From the NCBI GenBank assembly GCA_964539515.1, contig CAZIJO010000006.1, forward strand, positions 1 through 64,000: a DNA stretch of 64,000 nucleotides. The letters run 5' to 3'. The position numbers were made by a program, and so were the translations under genes. Shown piece after piece: positions 1 through 9,257 of the stretch. Under the pieces are notes generated by a model. The model ran no database searches. It saw nothing but the letters and a program-made list of their open reading frames with translations, and was not told the origin of the DNA. Every line of letters starts with the position of its first letter. Positions within the stretch are counted from its first letter, which is position 1. This stretch comes from JADLHS01 sp964539515. Lineage in GTDB: Bacteria > Verrucomicrobiota > Verrucomicrobiia > Limisphaerales > JADLHS01.

Positions 1-2777
1 ACCAGGCTGCCCAGCAGGAATTCGCGGTCGGCCCGGTTGGCATGCGTGAGATCGGGCCAGACCTTGCCCCCTTCGCCGAACAATGCATGACAGACGCCGC
101 AGGCGCGCGCAAAAACCGCCCTGCCTTGCGATGCATCGCCCGCGCCGGCATTAAGGTCGTTGTTGAGCCGGCGCATCTCGGCGAGCTTCTCCTCCGCCGT
201 TCCGCTGCTCAGCCGGCCCCAATGTTTGCGCACCAGATCGTTCAATCCCTCGTCCTCGTGCAAGGCCACCACGCGAAGCTGTTCGATCGGGAAATCGGCG
301 GCAGGCAATCGTCCGCCGTCCACCTCGCGAAGAATTTCCAGCGCCCAAGATTTGCGGCTCAGCAATACCTGGCGGACGCGGCTGCGCCCACGATCGCTGA
401 GTTTCGGGTACATTTGGATTAACTCCGCAGCCAGGGCGGGAAGCTCGAAAGCCGGTAACGCATCGATGGCGGCGAGCTGGAGCGGCTCCGGCCCCTGGCC
501 GACCAACTGGAGCAACCGGTCCGCGTCAGCCGGGTCGCCCAGTTCTCCCAGCAGTTGAACCAGCTTCAGCCGGAGCTCGGATTTGGTGCCGGAATCGGTG
601 ACCAGGGCCCGCACCCGCGCCGTGGCGGCGAGGTGACCCGTGCGGGCAGCAACCCGAATGATTACCGGATCGTCCGTGTCAACAAGCCAAGCCGAATCAA
701 TCCGGGCGGATAACGCAGGGGTTACCGTCTCGAGGTGGGTTTGGGCGCGGTTGGTCCGCACTTCGGCAACCGCGGTGTTGGCGAAGAGGCCGCCCGAGCC
801 GAAGCCAACGCCCGACACCGGCCGGTCATGAAACCCTTGTTCGATGGCCGCCCACAAGCGGTGGCTTTGCCCGGAGTCCGGCGCACTGGCCAGCAGCAAC
901 GCGCAGGCATCGTACGTCTCCGGACGGCCCTCGGCAATCCAGCGGCGCACCAGCCGCTCTTGAATCACGTCGCGCACCAAACCGGATTTCCAAGCCGCCG
1001 GTGACGTAAAGAGCAGAGTCACTTCCGACAAGGCATTCACGGCATGACGCTCGACGGCCCACCACAGCAGGAGCGGCACATACGGATCGCCCCCGTCCAC
1101 ATCGCGAAGCAGCAACGCTTCGATGATGGGCAACGCGTGCTTCGCGGACAGGCGCTGGGCCGAGGCGGCAAGTTGCATTCGGACGCGAACATCCGGATCG
1201 GTCTTCGCCATTCCCGACAGGCGGGCGGCGATGAGAGCGGAAACCCCCTTCCCGTCCCCCAACAGTCGAACCGTCCATTTGCGAACCGGGGCGCTGCGAT
1301 GATTGAGCGTCTGCAGCGCGAAGGCGTCGTTGAATCCACCGCTCACGTAAAGCGCCCACAATGCCTCCAGCGCGAGTCGGTCGTTCTTGGTTTCGAGCAC
1401 GAGCGTGCGCAGCGGCAGGATTGCTTCGGGATCCCGGCGATCAGCGAGAAGGCGACGGGCTTTGCGAACCAGCCACACGTTCCGGTCGCCGAGCAGCGCG
1501 ATGAGTTGCGGCGTGGTGAGTCGGTGGAGGTCAGGGACGGAGACCGGCGTTGAGCCCGCGGCGGCGAGGCGGTAAACCCGGCCATTGCTGCGGTCCCAGT
1601 CGGCATCGGGATCGGGATGTGCCGTGCGCTGGTCATACCAATCAGCGACATATACGGCCCCGTCCGGTGCCGTTGTCACATCCGTCGAGGCGAACCATTT
1701 GTCGTTGGCTTCGAGCAGATAACCACCATGCGCCGAGGTGAAGCTGGAACCCCACCGATACATTTCGTGCCATTGCACACCGTGCCCCAGGAGGTCGCCG
1801 GAAAGGTACCGCCCCTGAAACCGCGCCGGCAGGTTGGTACCTTGATAGATAATTCCGCCGTCCGTCACGTGACCGCCGGTAAAGTTCGTGTGCGGGATGT
1901 GATCGAAGTAACCGAAGGCATACGGATTGTGCAGTGCGCCATGCTTGCCAAAACTCTTCCAATAGTAACCACCCTGCACGCCGTGCAGATGGCGATACGG
2001 GCCGAGGTTGGTGCTGTAAATGAGTTCGCCTTCGTCGTCGAAGTCAAGTCCCCAGGAATTGCCGCCGCCTTCGCAGAATAATTCAAACTCGTGCGTGAGC
2101 GGATGGTAACGCCAGACCCCCTGTTGGAATTCAATGCCGCGAATGCGGGAGGTGACCGTGCTCCCCTGACAGCCGTAGAGCCAGCCGTCCGGCCCCCACG
2201 TGAGCGAGTTGGCAATCGAATGCGCGTCCTCCATGCCGAAGCCCGTGAGGCAGACAATCGGATCGCTGTCGGGAACGTCATCCTGATTGCGATCCGGATA
2301 AAACAGCAGGTAGGGCACGTTCAACACAAATACCCCGCCGTGACCGAATGCGATCCCATTGGCAAGGTTCAGCCCATTGACAAAATCGTGGGCCTTGTCG
2401 GCGCGGCCATCGCCATTAGTATCCTCAAGGATGGTGATGCGGTCTGCGCCCTTTGGTCCGCGCGGCGGTGGCTCCGGGATGCGGTCGTAGGTGGTACGCG
2501 ACCAACGGTCCACAACGGCGCGTTTCAACCCGGCGGGATTCGGATACTGGCGGTACTGCACAACCCAAAGGCGGCCGCGATCATCGAATTCGATGCAAAC
2601 CGGCTGCGTGATCATGGGCTCGGCCGCGACGAGCTGAACTTGCAGGCCGTCGGCCTGCTTCATCTTTCGTGGCGCTTCGTCCGGCGCCAGACCTTGAGCA
2701 ACCACCGGGGCGGACGCAAAAAGGAGCGTCAACCAGCTGAACGCCAGCGCGACCTGTCCGTGGTTTCGTCCGGGCAT
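1..2777 (-). CDS. PVC-type membrane-bound dehydrogenase with HEAT-like repeats and c-haem site (3' partial)
   Basis: The frame is open from the ATG at 2777 to the left edge (925 codons), so the C-terminus is missing. The N-terminus has a short hydrophobic signal (residues about 9-27). A sorbosone-dehydrogenase-like beta-propeller follows, with repeated DGRL/GPDG blade motifs (about 40-400). Next is a helical region resembling HEAT repeats (about 420-850), then a CGVCH haem-c motif at residues 893-897 (bases 87-101). This order is typical of the large Planctomycetes/Verrucomicrobia family of putative membrane-bound dehydrogenases with a PVC-type haem domain. The protein is presumably periplasmic and may oxidise sugars or alcohols, passing electrons to the haem; no substrate can be read from the sequence. 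The kinase gene lies upstream on the same strand, 226 bp away. Confidence 0.9.
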   Translation of the reverse strand, partial: MPGRNHGQVALAFSWLTLLFASAPVVAQGLAPDEAPRKMKQADGLQVQLVAAEPMITQPVCIEFDDRGRLWVVQYRQYPNPAGLKRAVVDRWSRTTYDRIPEPPPRGPKGADRITILEDTNGDGRADKAHDFVNGLNLANGIAFGHGGVFVLNVPYLLFYPDRNQDDVPDSDPIVCLTGFGMEDAHSIANSLTWGPDGWLYGCQGSTVTSRIRGIEFQQGVWRYHPLTHEFELFCEGGGNSWGLDFDDEGELIYSTNLGPYRHLHGVQGGYYWKSFGKHGALHNPYAFGYFDHIPHTNFTGGHVTDGGIIYQGTNLPARFQGRYLSGDLLGHGVQWHEMYRWGSSFTSAHGGYLLEANDKWFASTDVTTAPDGAVYVADWYDQRTAHPDPDADWDRSNGRVYRLAAAGSTPVSVPDLHRLTTPQLIALLGDRNVWLVRKARRLLADRRDPEAILPLRTLVLETKNDRLALEALWALYVSGGFNDAFALQTLNHRSAPVRKWTVRLLGDGKGVSALIAARLSGMAKTDPDVRVRMQLAASAQRLSAKHALPIIEALLLRDVDGGDPYVPLLLWWAVERHAVNALSEVTLLFTSPAAWKSGLVRDVIQERLVRRWIAEGRPETYDACALLLASAPDSGQSHRLWAAIEQGFHDRPVSGVGFGSGGLFANTAVAEVRTNRAQTHLETVTPALSARIDSAWLVDTDDPVIIRVAARTGHLAATARVRALVTDSGTKSELRLKLVQLLGELGDPADADRLLQLVGQGPEPLQLAAIDALPAFELPALAAELIQMYPKLSDRGRSRVRQVLLSRKSWALEILREVDGGRLPAADFPIEQLRVVALHEDEGLNDLVRKHWGRLSSGTAEEKLAEMRRLNNDLNAGAGDASQGRAVFARACGVCHALFGEGGKVWPDLTHANRADREFLLGSL

Positions 2778-3003
2778 GGGCGCGATTCTTGGGACAAAGC
2801 TCGGAGGCAGCAATCAGAAAGTGACGCGAAACCTCGCCGCAAGGACGTTCCAGACACCAGGCCCTTTTTGCCCCCCGCCATTTTCCATTGGGGTCACTCA
2901 GAATGGCGATCGGCAAACACAAATCCGGCTCGCGTGTTGCGATACGCGCCAGACCGGATGGTGCGGAACGGCACCCGGAAAGGCGGCCCCTTTTCCTGGC
3001 TCA

Positions 3004-5574
3004 TCACTTTTCAGTTTCGATCGCCGGCTTGTCTTCGGGAAGGGGTTGGTTTAGCACCTCCAGCTTTCGTCGCCATTCGGCGGCCGGGACCGGACTGTCG
3101 GTAGCCTCATAAAGTTCAACCAAACGCTGGACGACCGCTTTAAGATAAGGCTTGCTGTAGTCCGGAATCCGGGTTTCATCCGGCTGCAGCCCGGCGTAGC
3201 TGGAAAGCAGCCAGGGTTCGGCCGCCGCATATTTTTTCTGTCCGAGCAGACTGATGCCGAGCAGGCTCTTGGAGATAAAGACCCGCCAATCGCCGGGCAA
3301 TTGCTTCTCGCGAAGGGTCAACGACTCACGGGCGTAACGTTCGGCCTCGACGAACTTCCCCACCTCAATCAGGGCCATGGCAAAACCGGTGATGGTTGCG
3401 GTGATTTCGGGTTCTTCCGCGGGCAAGCGGCCCTGCAACCACTGCAATCGCTCGCGATAAATCGCCTCCACCTCGCTGGATTTACCCTGCCGTTGGAGCA
3501 AACCAGCCAATGAATAAAAGGCGCCGTTCACCAGTGGATGCTCTTCGTCCAGCAGCTTCCGTCGCAGGGCCAGCATCTCGCGGCCGACAACTTCAGCGTC
3601 AGCAAGCTTGTCCTGGGCGACGAGCACTTTGACCAAGCGCTCCTGCGTTTTGCTCACCTCAATACTTTGAATGCCCCTGGCCGCGGTCAGCGCTTCGCGA
3701 AAGGCCGTTTCGGATTCGGTCCAACGCTCGCCGTACCGCAGCAAACGGCCCAGATTATCGAGGGAAACGTAAACGTCGCGATTTTCGTTGCCCAGAAGCT
3801 TCCGTTGGATCGCCAGCGCCTCGCGCTGCAACGTCTCCGCGTCGACCAGCTTCCTCTGATCGGTGAGGTTATCCGCCAGACTGGCAAGGGATCTGGCCAC
3901 CTCGGCATTTTCGTGACCAAACAACCTCGTTCGCATCGCCAGGGCCTGGCGGTGCGTGCGTTCGCCCTCATGGTGCCGGTTCTGCATGGTGAGCGCATTG
4001 CCCAAATCGTTGAGCGAAGACGCCACCAGGCGATGGGTCTCGCCGTAAACCGCCTGGCGCACGCGCAGCGCCTCGCGATACATCGCCTCGGCCCGCGCGA
4101 AGTCCCGGAGTTCGTAGTACGCGTTGCCAATGATACTTTCCAATTCCGCCTGGATCTCCGGTTGCGAGGCGAGTTCCGTGGTGATGCGCTCACCCGTCTG
4201 CTTCAGGATTTCATGCAGCATCGGGGTGTACCGGCCCTGTGCCAGGGCGGGATTGAGACGCTCGAGCGAGGTTTTAAGGAACCGCGCCACCGTCTGGCTC
4301 TTCTCCGATTCGGCTTTTTCCCGGAGAAACATCCAGGTCGAGAGGACGAGCCCGAAAACCAGCGCGACGGCCACGGCGCTCACGGTGGCAAAAGTGATGC
4401 GGTTCCGGCGGATCAGCTTCTGGAGTCGGTAGCCCGCGCTCGGCGGCCGCGCCGTGACTGGCTCATTAACCAGGTATCGCTGGATGTCCATCGCCAGGCC
4501 ATTGGCGGTGTTGTAACGCCGGCTCCGGTCCTTCTCCAGGCAGCGCATCACGATCCAGTCCAAATCACCACGCACCAAGGCGACGAGTTTCGGCGCAGGC
4601 AGCCGGAAGCGTTTCGTTACTTCGGCCGCCGCCGCCGGCCCCAAGGTGGCCAGACGCGTGGAGGGTTTCTGTGGCTCGTCCTCGCGAATCTTGCGCCGCA
4701 TTTCGTCCAGGTCCAGCTGCAATAGCTCGTGGGCATCAAACGGCGTGCGGCCCGTCAATAGCTCGTAGAGCAAGACCCCCAGACTATAAATGTCGCTGCG
4801 CGTGTCGAGGTCCAGCCGGCTCATCATCGCCTGTTCCGGACTCATGTAGGCCGGGGTGCCAACAAACTGCTCGAAGGTTGTGAAAAGCGCCCGGTCCGTC
4901 AGCCGCTGCTGATGGGTGGCCTTGGCGATGCCGAAATCAATGATTTTAGGCACCGGCACGCCGTTGGTTAGCGTGACCAAAATGTTGGAGGGCTTGATGT
5001 CGCGGTGAATGATGCCTTTCTGGTGGGCATGCTGGACCGCCAGGGAAATCTGCTTGAACAAATCGAGGCGCTGTTGCAAGGAGCAACGCTGCTGGTCGCA
5101 GTAATCGGTGATCCGGAGTCCGCGCACCAATTCCATCACGAAATAGGAACGGCCGGTCAGAGTGATCCCGGCGTCAAAGACCTTGGCAATGTTCGTGTGG
5201 TCCATCAACGCCAACGCCTGCTGTTCGATTTCAAAGCGGGCCAGGACGGCCTTCGTATCCACGCCCGGCTTGAGGATCTTGAGGGCAACGCGCCGTCGCA
5301 AGGGTGACTCCTGTTCCGCCAGATAAACGACCCCCATGCCCCCTTCGCCGATCTGCTGCAGGAGCTTGTACTGGTCAATGCGGTCGCCCGGCTTTTCGGT
5401 CACCAATCCGAGTCTGGAAGTTCCCTCCCCACCAGGGCGGGCGGTGGCAGGCCGGTGTGGGAAGTCGGCGCTCCGGACAAGGCCTTCGCTCAGCAGGCAT
5501 TTAGGGCAGAGAGCGTTGCTGCCGTTAGTCATCAACGCACTCCCACATTTTTCACATCGCCATTCAGCGGGCAT
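3004..5574 (-). CDS. Zinc-ribbon serine/threonine protein kinase with TPR domain
   Basis: 856 residues from the ATG at 5574; longer upstream starts are possible, but this one places a C-x2-C...C-x2-C zinc ribbon (C7, C10, C23, C26) at the N-terminus, as in related proteins. The kinase domain begins near residue 66 with a GEGGMGVVY glycine loop, has HRDIKPSN near 190, DFGIAK near 210 and a GTPAYMSPEQA activation segment, so it should be active. One membrane helix (about 390-415) separates the cytoplasmic kinase from a long array of tetratricopeptide repeats (about 450-820), predicted outside the cytoplasm. This is the Pedosphaera-type Hanks kinase family, which is strongly expanded in Verrucomicrobia. 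Targets are unknown and no cognate phosphatase is nearby. Confidence 0.93.
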   Translation of the reverse strand: MPAEWRCEKCGSALMTNGSNALCPKCLLSEGLVRSADFPHRPATARPGGEGTSRLGLVTEKPGDRIDQYKLLQQIGEGGMGVVYLAEQESPLRRRVALKILKPGVDTKAVLARFEIEQQALALMDHTNIAKVFDAGITLTGRSYFVMELVRGLRITDYCDQQRCSLQQRLDLFKQISLAVQHAHQKGIIHRDIKPSNILVTLTNGVPVPKIIDFGIAKATHQQRLTDRALFTTFEQFVGTPAYMSPEQAMMSRLDLDTRSDIYSLGVLLYELLTGRTPFDAHELLQLDLDEMRRKIREDEPQKPSTRLATLGPAAAAEVTKRFRLPAPKLVALVRGDLDWIVMRCLEKDRSRRYNTANGLAMDIQRYLVNEPVTARPPSAGYRLQKLIRRNRITFATVSAVAVALVFGLVLSTWMFLREKAESEKSQTVARFLKTSLERLNPALAQGRYTPMLHEILKQTGERITTELASQPEIQAELESIIGNAYYELRDFARAEAMYREALRVRQAVYGETHRLVASSLNDLGNALTMQNRHHEGERTHRQALAMRTRLFGHENAEVARSLASLADNLTDQRKLVDAETLQREALAIQRKLLGNENRDVYVSLDNLGRLLRYGERWTESETAFREALTAARGIQSIEVSKTQERLVKVLVAQDKLADAEVVGREMLALRRKLLDEEHPLVNGAFYSLAGLLQRQGKSSEVEAIYRERLQWLQGRLPAEEPEITATITGFAMALIEVGKFVEAERYARESLTLREKQLPGDWRVFISKSLLGISLLGQKKYAAAEPWLLSSYAGLQPDETRIPDYSKPYLKAVVQRLVELYEATDSPVPAAEWRRKLEVLNQPLPEDKPAIETEK

Positions 5575-5783
5575 AACCAATTCCAGCGTCAGCAGAATAG
5601 TCCGCGGCGCAAATTGCCGGAGTCCCATGGATGGCCACCCAGCTCCCAGTCCGGACTCGGAACGGTAATGGCTTCCAACCCTACCGGCCAACAATACAGC
5701 GAAGCGGACCGGAAGATGATCTCACGCACGATTGCGCTCAGCCCGGCGGGGAATCCGATTCCCGATCAACAACCTCGGCTGCT

Positions 5784-8126
5784 TCAGTCCCGCTCACATT
5801 CGTTCAAGATTTTTTGATACGCCGCCCGCGCATGGTCGTAAGCCGCCCGCGCATCTTCCAGTTCTTTGGCTTGGATGAGCTTTTCCTTTTGCGACCAGCA
5901 TTGATCCACTCCCTTCAAACACCATTCGGCGCTCCGCTTCGAGGCCCGTATCGGTTTGCCGTCCACCAGGACGAAGATCGGGTTTGTGTGTGACGATGGC
6001 AGGATGCGCAACGCCACCCAGCTGCTGTGATCGATCTTCACGTCGAAACTCAAATCCTGCAACCGGCCGTCCGCGAGGACGTTTTTCTTCGCGACCGGAT
6101 AGCCGTTGACAATGACTTCCACCGCCACCTCGCGCGTTTCATTGATGCGGGCCCGCTCGATGTCCCAGTATGGTTTCTTCGCGTAATCCAACTTCTGGAG
6201 CCCGGGGTTCGGCTGTTCATTCAATCGCGCGGCGACCCGGGCGGTCACCTTGACCTCGGTGGGCTGCGATAGTTTCAACTCACTGCCTTTTTCCCCCAGC
6301 GCCACGTCGTTGACCCGGAATTCCATCAAATGACTCTTGCCGTCGCTGACGTAATTGCGGCCCTGACGAACGCCCTCGCACCACTGGTCGTAGTCGAGCT
6401 TGCCGTCGAGCTTCACGTAGGAACGGCCCAGACCAACTCTCTCCCCGTAGATGCAGGGGAAATCGGTTTCCCCGCTGATGCGAGTGCGATAGCCGACATT
6501 CAAGGTGTGGTACCAGATGTTCAACTCCCAAACGTAGGGCGTGTCCACCATCGAAAGAAAATCCACCGCGGGCAGCAGCCGGCCGTCCGGACCGGGCAAT
6601 TCGTGCGTTACATCCACAATGTATTCGTTCGCTCCGATGCCATTGAACGGAGGGACAATGTAGTTGGGCAGATCGGTGGTCTTGACTTCGAGCCCCCAGC
6701 CGGAGTGGGCCGGACCGCAGACCGAGCCCTGCGCCTTGGCCCAACGCAGGGTGTTTAGGCAAAGTGTCGGCCAGTGACCCTTGGAATCGCCGCCGGGATG
6801 AATCTGTTCCTTTAGCCGCAGCAGGCACAGGTGTCCGGATTGGTGCGAACCGAACCCGGAAACCTCGATGTCATAACGCAGCAGGTACGGATATTGGGAA
6901 ACCTTGTCCAACTCGCCGCAGAAGAATTGTTTTTGGTAATCGAAGCACGGCCCCCAGGTCAGGTTCGCGCCGATCTTCAAATCCTCACCCATGCAGTGGC
7001 GGATCATGTCCGCCGCCAGCACCCCTTCGGTCGGCTTCACATAATGCGCGCAACCCGCGGCGTGAATATGATGGTCGCCGGACCACCAGCCAAACTGCGA
7101 AGGATCAATCCAACGCTTGACCTTGAATTCAACCTCCTTGGTGTTTTTGTCGACCCTCAGGTGCTCCGTGTGGGGAATGGACTCCGGCCCGCGCGTGAAT
7201 TCCACCGTGTACTCCCCCGCCGGCAGTTTCAATATTTCGCCATCGCCGCGATAGACCTGCGGATGGAATGGAAAGTCGGGCGCGAGCCGCTTGGCTTGCG
7301 ACGGATAAACCCGCTGCTGGGCGTCGCGGATGAGAAACGACGCGGTGGTTGGCTGGTTGTTTTCATCGCGGACGCGGAAGGTGATCGGATGGGCGGGCAG
7401 GCAGGTGAATAAAGTGTCCACTTCGTTACGAAACCCGATGTCCTGCGTGCCCTGGCCAACATTAAACGAGAACTTTGCTTCGCGCCGGCCGGCATCGCGG
7501 CTGTAAAGCTGGAGGATGCGGTATTCCAGCGGCAAACCACTGAGCGTCTTGGTGAGCGGCTGCTGATCGAACGTCTGCAACTCAAGCCAGAGCTGCGTCG
7601 CATCCGTCAGCGGCGGGGATTCGCCCTTCTTGCGAAAGAACTGGTCTGAGGCGCTACCCCGGGGACCGCCGTCGTCCTTCGAGTAAACGGCAACGGCATT
7701 GGGGCTGACGGCTTGCAGGGCCGCCGTGGTACCGGAGTCGTTGACGACTTTGACGAGGAATTGCCGCCAGCCTTGCTCGACCAGTTCCGGTTTCGCCGGA
7801 CCGGCGGCCACCTTGACGCGCATCTCCGGATTAATCGAAACCCCAAAGAGACAATGCCGATCCAGAATTTCCTGCAACTTCACAACCGCACGCGGGGTAT
7901 CCGTGTCCTTCATGGCGGCTGCGATCGCCATTTTCTCGCTGGCGCTGAACGGTGAGCCCAGATACTCCGTGGCTTCGATCAACCGCGTCACTTGCGCAAC
8001 GAAGGGTTGCCATTCCACGTTCTTCTCGATGGGCAAGGCCGCCGCGCCCAAGAATTGGGAGGTGAAACAACCGCAGGTGAAGCCAACAGCGATTAGTTTT
8101 TTCAACCAAGTCAGGTCGGTGAACAT
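5784..8126 (-). CDS. Secreted CehA/McbA-like metallohydrolase (PHP-type)
   Basis: 780 residues with a signal peptide (about 1-32, ending GAAALP). The N-terminal half looks like beta-sandwich carbohydrate- or protein-binding modules. The C-terminal half contains a metal-dependent phosphoesterase-like core: a GDHHIHAAG motif near residue 350, a later CGPAHSGWG segment and conserved acidic and His residues, as in the CehA/McbA family of PHP-related hydrolases. Members are common in Planctomycetes and Verrucomicrobia, and their natural substrates are mostly unknown. The last 40 residues are a charged helical tail. It stands as a single gene between the kinase and a small membrane protein. Assignment to the family is from motifs only. 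Confidence 0.75.
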   Translation of the reverse strand: MFTDLTWLKKLIAVGFTCGCFTSQFLGAAALPIEKNVEWQPFVAQVTRLIEATEYLGSPFSASEKMAIAAAMKDTDTPRAVVKLQEILDRHCLFGVSINPEMRVKVAAGPAKPELVEQGWRQFLVKVVNDSGTTAALQAVSPNAVAVYSKDDGGPRGSASDQFFRKKGESPPLTDATQLWLELQTFDQQPLTKTLSGLPLEYRILQLYSRDAGRREAKFSFNVGQGTQDIGFRNEVDTLFTCLPAHPITFRVRDENNQPTTASFLIRDAQQRVYPSQAKRLAPDFPFHPQVYRGDGEILKLPAGEYTVEFTRGPESIPHTEHLRVDKNTKEVEFKVKRWIDPSQFGWWSGDHHIHAAGCAHYVKPTEGVLAADMIRHCMGEDLKIGANLTWGPCFDYQKQFFCGELDKVSQYPYLLRYDIEVSGFGSHQSGHLCLLRLKEQIHPGGDSKGHWPTLCLNTLRWAKAQGSVCGPAHSGWGLEVKTTDLPNYIVPPFNGIGANEYIVDVTHELPGPDGRLLPAVDFLSMVDTPYVWELNIWYHTLNVGYRTRISGETDFPCIYGERVGLGRSYVKLDGKLDYDQWCEGVRQGRNYVSDGKSHLMEFRVNDVALGEKGSELKLSQPTEVKVTARVAARLNEQPNPGLQKLDYAKKPYWDIERARINETREVAVEVIVNGYPVAKKNVLADGRLQDLSFDVKIDHSSWVALRILPSSHTNPIFVLVDGKPIRASKRSAEWCLKGVDQCWSQKEKLIQAKELEDARAAYDHARAAYQKILNECERD

Positions 8127-8257
8127 AATTATTCAGATCTGGGATTAGCTACCCTCAGTCTAACAAACCAGGGGCGGCTGGCCAGCGTATAATGCCCTGC
8201 CCTTGGCTTCGCTGAGCCGATTCAGTTCAGCGCGTTGGTCCCCTTTCCTTCCGGCGC

Positions 8258-8527
8258 TCAATAACCACGTTTCACGAGCAGATAGACGGCGAACATCAGG
8301 GCAACACAGAGGAATGACATCAGCAGCCAACTGTTCACGAGATAGGAGACGCCAACCATCGCCGCGCCACCGATCATGGGCATCATCTCGCGCTGTTTCT
8401 TGCCGTAGATCCAATAACCGACGCCAACGGAGCCCCAGAGCAGCGAGGCGAAGAGAAAACTGGAATCGAAATCCAGGATGCCCGACGTGGTAATGTTCAA
8501 TGGCCTGGAGTTTTGCGGTTTATCCAC
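8258..8527 (-). CDS. Small membrane protein of unknown function
   Basis: 89 residues with three hydrophobic segments (about 22-42, 48-62 and 65-84) separated by short charged loops (YGKKQREMM after the first). I do not recognise a family. Its start lies 3 bp beyond the stop of the SRPBCC gene on the same strand, so the two are almost certainly co-transcribed. Its amino-acid composition is plausible for an inner-membrane protein. The function is unknown; proximity to the light-response island may or may not be meaningful. Confidence 0.7.
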   Translation of the reverse strand: MDKPQNSRPLNITTSGILDFDSSFLFASLLWGSVGVGYWIYGKKQREMMPMIGGAAMVGVSYLVNSWLLMSFLCVALMFAVYLLVKRGY

Positions 8528-8530
8528 CGT

Positions 8531-8980
8531 TCAGCAATGGCCAAACACTTCCTCCAGCTTCCGGCGGCGATAGGCAAAAATCTTTTCCACGTCGCGCCGA
8601 ACGAACAGGCGATTGATCAGTTCACCGCCCAGCACGGCATAGCGGACGTGGTCGGTGCAAAGCGTGCCGCCGTCTTGAGCGGTGAAGCGATGTTCGTGAA
8701 CCCAGAGGCGGTACGGCCCCCGTTTCTGTTCGTCCACAAAGCGATGCGGCGGCTCCCATGTGCTGATTTCAGTTTGCCAGCGCACGGGCAGGCCATGGAT
8801 GCGCAGCCGATAGTCAATGAGCGCGCCCGCCCGGAGCTGGATCGGTTTGGGGGTAAGGATTTCGAAGTTCACCCATTCGGGCGTGAGTGCTTGCAGGTTG
8901 TAGGCGTCGGCGAAAAAACCAAAAATCTCGGCCACCGGACGGGGCAGCCAGAGTTCAGCGCGGAAGTCGTGGGTTTTCAT
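8531..8980 (-). CDS. SRPBCC-family ligand-binding protein
   Basis: 149 residues. The pattern of a START/SRPBCC fold is visible: an N-terminal strand with PRPVAEIFGFFADAYNL, then ALTPEWVNFEILTP, alternating strands around GLPVRWQTEISTWEPPHRFVDEQKRGPY, a histidine-rich strand (WVHEHRFT) and a C-terminal helix with RRDVEKIFAYRRRKLEEVF. This subgroup is often labelled a cell-division inhibitor-like or CDP-paratose epimerase-associated SRPBCC protein. It is a recurrent neighbour of photolyase/LitR clusters in proteobacteria (from memory), which fits the adjacent CarH-type regulator. It leads the small membrane-protein gene by 3 bp and diverges from the DUF2892-like gene across 49 bp. Confidence 0.82.
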   Translation of the reverse strand: MKTHDFRAELWLPRPVAEIFGFFADAYNLQALTPEWVNFEILTPKPIQLRAGALIDYRLRIHGLPVRWQTEISTWEPPHRFVDEQKRGPYRLWVHEHRFTAQDGGTLCTDHVRYAVLGGELINRLFVRRDVEKIFAYRRRKLEEVFGHC

Positions 8981-9029
8981 GAATTGATGAAGGGTTTGAA
9001 CCCGGCCGTTTCTGTGCTAACCATTCCGC

Positions 9030-9239
9030 ATGAAGAAGTTCTTCTTGCCCAACCTTGAAACACGTGGCCGGCTCGTTCGCGGTGCAGGCGGAATCGCTTT
9101 TGTAGCCGGGGGCGTGGCTTTGTGTGGCGTCAACCGGGTGGCGTCCGTAATCCTGATTGTTTCAGGTGGGTTCATGTTGTTCGAGGCGGTGCGCGGCTGG
9201 TGTGTGATGCGCGCTTGTGGCATCAAGACAAAACTCTGA
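9030..9239 (+). CDS. DUF2892-like small membrane protein
   Basis: 69 residues with two membrane helices (about 17-35 and 38-57) and a basic N-terminus. The pattern of a short amphipathic N-terminus, GxxxFVAGGVAL, a turn, a second helix and a Cys-containing tail resembles the YgaP-type DUF2892 membrane domain. It is divergent from the SRPBCC gene and converges on the regulator gene 18 bp downstream. The biochemical role of this family is unclear. Confidence 0.6.
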   Translation: MKKFFLPNLETRGRLVRGAGGIAFVAGGVALCGVNRVASVILIVSGGFMLFEAVRGWCVMRACGIKTKL

Positions 9240-9257
9240 GCAGCGGACCTGGTGCCC

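Noticed and set aside
2091..3104. 337-codon plus-strand frame over the start of the haem dehydrogenase
   Set aside because: Overlaps two well-supported minus-strand genes and shows no motif.
3538..4725. 395-codon plus-strand frame
   Set aside because: Lies wholly antisense to the kinase TPR region; a high-GC shadow with no family signature.
8160..8493. Small frames on both strands around the small membrane gene
   Set aside because: Shadows of the membrane-protein frame, which has proper helices and sits 3 bp from its operon partner.
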